Positions 6,046 to 8,276 of a stretch of 8,276 bases of DNA are shown one piece after another; within the stretch, counting starts at the first letter, position 1, and the number at the start of each line of letters is the position of its first letter. The notes below the pieces were generated by a model. That model was given only the letters and a program-made list of their open reading frames with translations, was not told where the DNA came from and searched no databases. Origin of the DNA: an uncultured Pelagibacterales bacterium (lineage in GTDB: Bacteria; Pseudomonadota; Alphaproteobacteria; Pelagibacterales; Pelagibacteraceae); NCBI GenBank assembly GCA_913020625.1, contig CAJVZX010000035.1:1-8276 (forward strand), in the 5' to 3' direction. The position numbers were made by a program, and so were the translations under genes.

Positions 6046-7354
6046 AATTTTAAGATTAGTTTTATTATTTTTATTATTTAACAATTGTTCCTTTGATAAT
6101 AAATCAGGTCTTTGGACTAATTATGAAGAAATTAAACCAGAAGAAATTAAATTAATTAAATTAACCAAAGATAAAAATACCATAAAAGAAGAATTTAATC
6201 CAAATTTACAAATAACCCTAAAAGAAAAAACTTTATCCAATCAGAATTGGTTATTTTCAGATATTAATTTATCTAACTTAATACCTCATATGAGTTTTAA
6301 TGGAAAAGTTAAAAAATTTTCAAAATTTAAATTTAAAAAAATAAAAAAAAGAAACATTCAAGAACCTGATTTAATAATTTCTAATGATTTTATAATCTTT
6401 TACGATAATAATGGTTCAGTTTTCAAATTTAATAAAAATTCAAAGCTTCTATGGAAGACAAAAATTTATAATAAAAAAGAAAGAAATAAAATTTTTAACA
6501 TTTCTCTAGCTGTTTCTAACAAAATATTATTTATGGCTGATAATTTAGGAAAATATTATGCAGTAAATATTGATACAGGAAAAATTATTTGGGAAAAACA
6601 AATTAATACGACATTTAACTCTCAATTAAAAATAATTAATAATAAAATATTATTAATAGATACCAATAATTCTTTGTGGTGTTTTTCTGCTAAGGATGGC
6701 TCAAAAATATGGAATTTTAAAACTCAAACAGTTTTAATTAAAACATTTAAAAAATTATCATTGATTATTCATAAAGACTCATTAATTTTTGTAAATTCTA
6801 TAGGTGATGTATTTAAAATTGATTTAGAAACTGGTAGTTTAATTTGGCAGATACCTACACAAAATACTTTAGTGAGAAGTGAAATAGATTTTTTAAAAAT
6901 TTCTGATTTAGTTTTATACAATAATTCTATTTTTTTATCTAATAACAACAATAATTTTTATTCATTAGATGCTAACTCCGGTATTATAAATTGGATGCAA
7001 AACGTGAATTCAGCCTTAAGACCTATTATTATTGATGACTTAATATTTACAATCTCAAATAAAGGATATCTCGTAGTTATTGATGCCAAGAGAGGGGACA
7101 TTATAAGAATTACTGATTTATCAATAAATTTTAAGAAAAAAGGCAGAAAAGAAGTTGATGCTATTCAGGGTTTTGTCATTGCATCGAATAAGCTATATGT
7201 CACAACCATTAGCGGCAAACTCATGGTCTATTCAATTTTTGATAGCCAATTAGATCAAATTTATAAAGTTAGTAAATCTAAACTATCTGAACCGTTTATT
7301 AGTAATAGCAATTTATATATTTTTAGAAATAATGCGGTAGTTGTATTAAATTAA
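6038..7354 (+). CDS. bamB: BamB-like outer-membrane assembly lipoprotein (PQQ-type beta-propeller)
   Basis: The 438-residue protein resembles BamB, the lipoprotein of the BAM complex that helps insert beta-barrel proteins into the outer membrane. Residues 1-16 form a short signal peptide ending at C17; the preceding FNN is a poor lipobox, since Asn at -1 is unusual, but lipidation remains likely. After a Lys-rich N-terminal region, PQQ-type blade motifs recur at about 126-141, 171-187, 212-227, 256-271, 306-320, 343-360 and 393-410, for example YAVNIDTGKIIWEKQI and FKIDLETGSLIWQIPT. The first five carry the docking Trp; the last two lack it. The seven motifs suggest a full propeller. Length exceeds E. 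coli BamB (392), mostly through the N-terminal region. The GTG start is backed by a good Shine-Dalgarno sequence and overlaps the YfgM-like gene by 8 bp. Other PQQ-repeat proteins are possible, but signal, context and fold favour BamB. Confidence 0.85.
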   Translation: MSKILRLVLLFLLFNNCSFDNKSGLWTNYEEIKPEEIKLIKLTKDKNTIKEEFNPNLQITLKEKTLSNQNWLFSDINLSNLIPHMSFNGKVKKFSKFKFKKIKKRNIQEPDLIISNDFIIFYDNNGSVFKFNKNSKLLWKTKIYNKKERNKIFNISLAVSNKILFMADNLGKYYAVNIDTGKIIWEKQINTTFNSQLKIINNKILLIDTNNSLWCFSAKDGSKIWNFKTQTVLIKTFKKLSLIIHKDSLIFVNSIGDVFKIDLETGSLIWQIPTQNTLVRSEIDFLKISDLVLYNNSIFLSNNNNNFYSLDANSGIINWMQNVNSALRPIIIDDLIFTISNKGYLVVIDAKRGDIIRITDLSINFKKKGRKEVDAIQGFVIASNKLYVTTISGKLMVYSIFDSQLDQIYKVSKSKLSEPFISNSNLYIFRNNAVVVLN

Positions 7355-7377
7355 GAATATGTATTATTTTAAATATA

Positions 7378-7812
7378 ATGTTTTTAAAATTTCTAGAAAA
7401 AATTGGTAGAAAAAAATTATTATTAGATCGAGGAAAATCACATCCAGAATACCATAAAGCTAAACCTTGGATGAACCGTTACTACTTACTTTTTAGAAAT
7501 AGACCTAAGTGGTTTCCTTTTAATATAATAATTCATGAACTGCTTGATGATGATCATGGGGACGGTGTTCATAGTCACATGTGTCCTTATATAACCATAA
7601 TTTTGAGAGGAGGATATTGGGAAATTTTAAAAAATGGAAAACATTGGAGACCTCCTGGATATATAGGTTTTAGATCAGCGAATAATTTGCATAGGGTAGA
7701 CTTAAAACCTGGCACTAAACCTTTAACTATTTTTATACCAGGACCTTTTGGTTTAAGAAAAGGTTCTAGATCACCATATGGTACAGAATTTAAAATAAAA
7801 AAAAAATTATGA
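7378..7812 (+). CDS. Cupin-like protein of unknown function
   Basis: I do not recognise a named family for this 144-residue protein. It has the look of a small cupin (double-stranded beta-helix) metal-binding protein: H65 and H67 in GVHSHMCPY, then a beta-rich TIILRGGYWE with E82, then PGYIGFRSANNLHRV with H105, and TIFIPGP (about 117-123) as a late strand. These His residues could bind a metal such as iron, but the classical Glu 3-4 residues after HxH is missing, so the site would differ from the standard cupin motif. There is no signal peptide or membrane segment, so it is probably cytoplasmic. It starts 23 bp after bamB with no Shine-Dalgarno sequence; the next in-frame ATG (residue 32) would remove 31 residues. 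Its last four bases overlap the yjbQ start, so a link with YjbQ is suggested, but no substrate can be named. Confidence 0.7.
   Translation: MFLKFLEKIGRKKLLLDRGKSHPEYHKAKPWMNRYYLLFRNRPKWFPFNIIIHELLDDDHGDGVHSHMCPYITIILRGGYWEILKNGKHWRPPGYIGFRSANNLHRVDLKPGTKPLTIFIPGPFGLRKGSRSPYGTEFKIKKKL
7797..7806 (+). other. 10-A run before the cupin/yjbQ overlap, possible -1 slippage site
   Basis: Ten A bases fill the last lysine codons of the cupin-like gene. In the zero frame 7797-7803 reads A AAA AAA, a legal slippery heptamer for -1 slippage. A -1 shift here leads through one ATT codon straight into the ATG of yjbQ in frame, giving a fusion of about 283 residues. The geometry is seen; actual slippage is inference, and such runs are common in this DNA. 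Confidence 0.4.
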
Positions 7813-8228
7813 AACAATTTTTTCATGAAATAATAATAAAAACAAAAGGTCAAAATTTATATGACTTTACTGAAAAAACTAAAGATTGGGTAAGTACTAA
7901 AAAATTTTGTAATGGAATTTTAAGTATTAATGTTCTTCATACTAGTGCGTCATTAATTATTCAAGAAAATGCAGATCCTGATGTATTGCATGATCTAAAA
8001 TTTTTTTTTAATAAATTAGTACCAATGGATAATAATTTGTATAAGCACACAATGGAGGGTATAGATGATATGCCGGCACATATTAAATCTGCTTTAACAA
8101 ATAGTCATTTAATTTTAAGCATTAAGAATGGAAAAATTATTCTTGGCACATGGCAAGGACTTTATTTATTTGAACATCGTCTTCAGCCTCAAAAAAGAAT
8201 AATTTCTCATCATTTTATTGGTGAGTAG
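7809..8228 (+). CDS. yjbQ: YjbQ/UPF0047 family protein
   Basis: The 139-residue protein matches the UPF0047/YjbQ family in length (E. coli YjbQ is 138) and along its whole sequence. Conserved features are HTSASL (44-49), the ENADPDV stretch (53-59), H80 followed by EGIDDMPAHIK (83-93), and the family signature LSIKNGKIILGTWQGLYLFE (103-122). These His, Glu and Asp residues form the expected active or metal site. Members are trimeric cytoplasmic proteins; E. coli YjbQ has been reported to have weak thiamine phosphate synthase (ThiE-like) activity, but the true physiological role is unsettled. The ATG overlaps the stop of the cupin-like gene in an ATGA arrangement, which suggests translational coupling, and no Shine-Dalgarno sequence is visible. 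A thiamine role here is only a possibility; nothing else in the window belongs to that pathway. Confidence 0.9.
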   Translation: MKQFFHEIIIKTKGQNLYDFTEKTKDWVSTKKFCNGILSINVLHTSASLIIQENADPDVLHDLKFFFNKLVPMDNNLYKHTMEGIDDMPAHIKSALTNSHLILSIKNGKIILGTWQGLYLFEHRLQPQKRIISHHFIGE

Positions 8229-8276
8229 AATATATAAATAATACAAAATATATTATTAGATAAAAGGATCATAGGT
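8229..8276 (+). other. A/T-rich intergenic end of the window
   Basis: These 48 bases follow the yjbQ stop and contain no complete gene. TATTAT at 8251-8256 could be a -10 box and AAGGA at 8264-8268 a ribosome binding site for a gene starting just beyond the edge. AATATAT (8229-8235) and ATATATT (8248-8254) form a weak A/T-only inverted repeat without a T-run, so no terminator is called. Confidence 0.3.

Noticed and set aside
6769..6951. 60-codon open frame on the minus strand inside bamB
   Set aside because: It is antisense to well-supported PQQ blades, shows no recognisable features, and is expected by chance.
7374..7379. TATAAT overlapping the ATG of the cupin-like gene
   Set aside because: A transcript from it would start after the ATG and miss the start codon; no TG extension is present. 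TATTAT at 7362-7367 is better placed but too weak to call.
7587..7853. 88-codon open frame on the minus strand across the cupin/yjbQ junction
   Set aside because: It lies opposite two better supported genes and its translation is mirrored from conserved Gly/Pro/Lys-rich segments; no independent evidence.
8229..8254. AATATAT/ATATATT inverted repeat after yjbQ as a terminator
   Set aside because: Seven A/T pairs with a 12-base loop and no following T-run is not stable enough to support a terminator.
1..8276. Mobile element, CRISPR array, defence island or horizontally acquired segment
   Set aside because: No transposase, integrase, spaced direct repeats or tRNA is present, and base composition looks uniform; the genes are mostly housekeeping.

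Overview
The window is a tightly packed piece of a very AT-rich bacterial chromosome, with about 1.5% of the bases between genes (gaps of 3 to 48 bp, plus two overlaps). A BamB-type outer-membrane assembly lipoprotein follows a single-pass TPR-like protein, which points to a Gram-negative proteobacterium. The low GC, short gaps, A/T homopolymers and Lys/Asn/Ile-rich proteins fit a streamlined marine alphaproteobacterium of the SAR11 (Pelagibacterales) type. That placement is inferred from composition and gene content, not from a database match.

Left part (1-1755): the C-terminal 187 residues of an NAD(P)-dependent aldehyde dehydrogenase run rightward and converge on a leftward argE-type acetylornithine deacetylase, with 13 bp between the stop codons. 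An inverted repeat spans both stops. argE is the only minus-strand gene. A 25-bp gap made only of A and T separates it from the divergent rightward series.

Middle and right part (1781-8228): seven rightward genes follow. They are csaA (tRNA-binding, chaperone-like), a LysE/RhtB-type amino-acid exporter, acnA (TCA-cycle aconitase with all three cluster cysteines), a YfgM-like single-pass protein, bamB, a cupin-like protein of unknown role, and a YjbQ/UPF0047 protein. Spacing suggests one operon or a few overlapping ones. A full extended -10 element just before acnA suggests an internal promoter. The TPR-like/bamB pair is the familiar proteobacterial arrangement, but der (engA), often found next, is replaced by the cupin gene. 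The cupin and yjbQ genes share an ATGA overlap preceded by a 10-A run positioned so that a -1 slip would fuse them.

Most of the window is housekeeping metabolism and envelope biogenesis. I see no mobile element, CRISPR array, defence system, tRNA or rRNA. The least explained element is the cupin-yjbQ pair. No gene-free stretch exceeds 48 bp.
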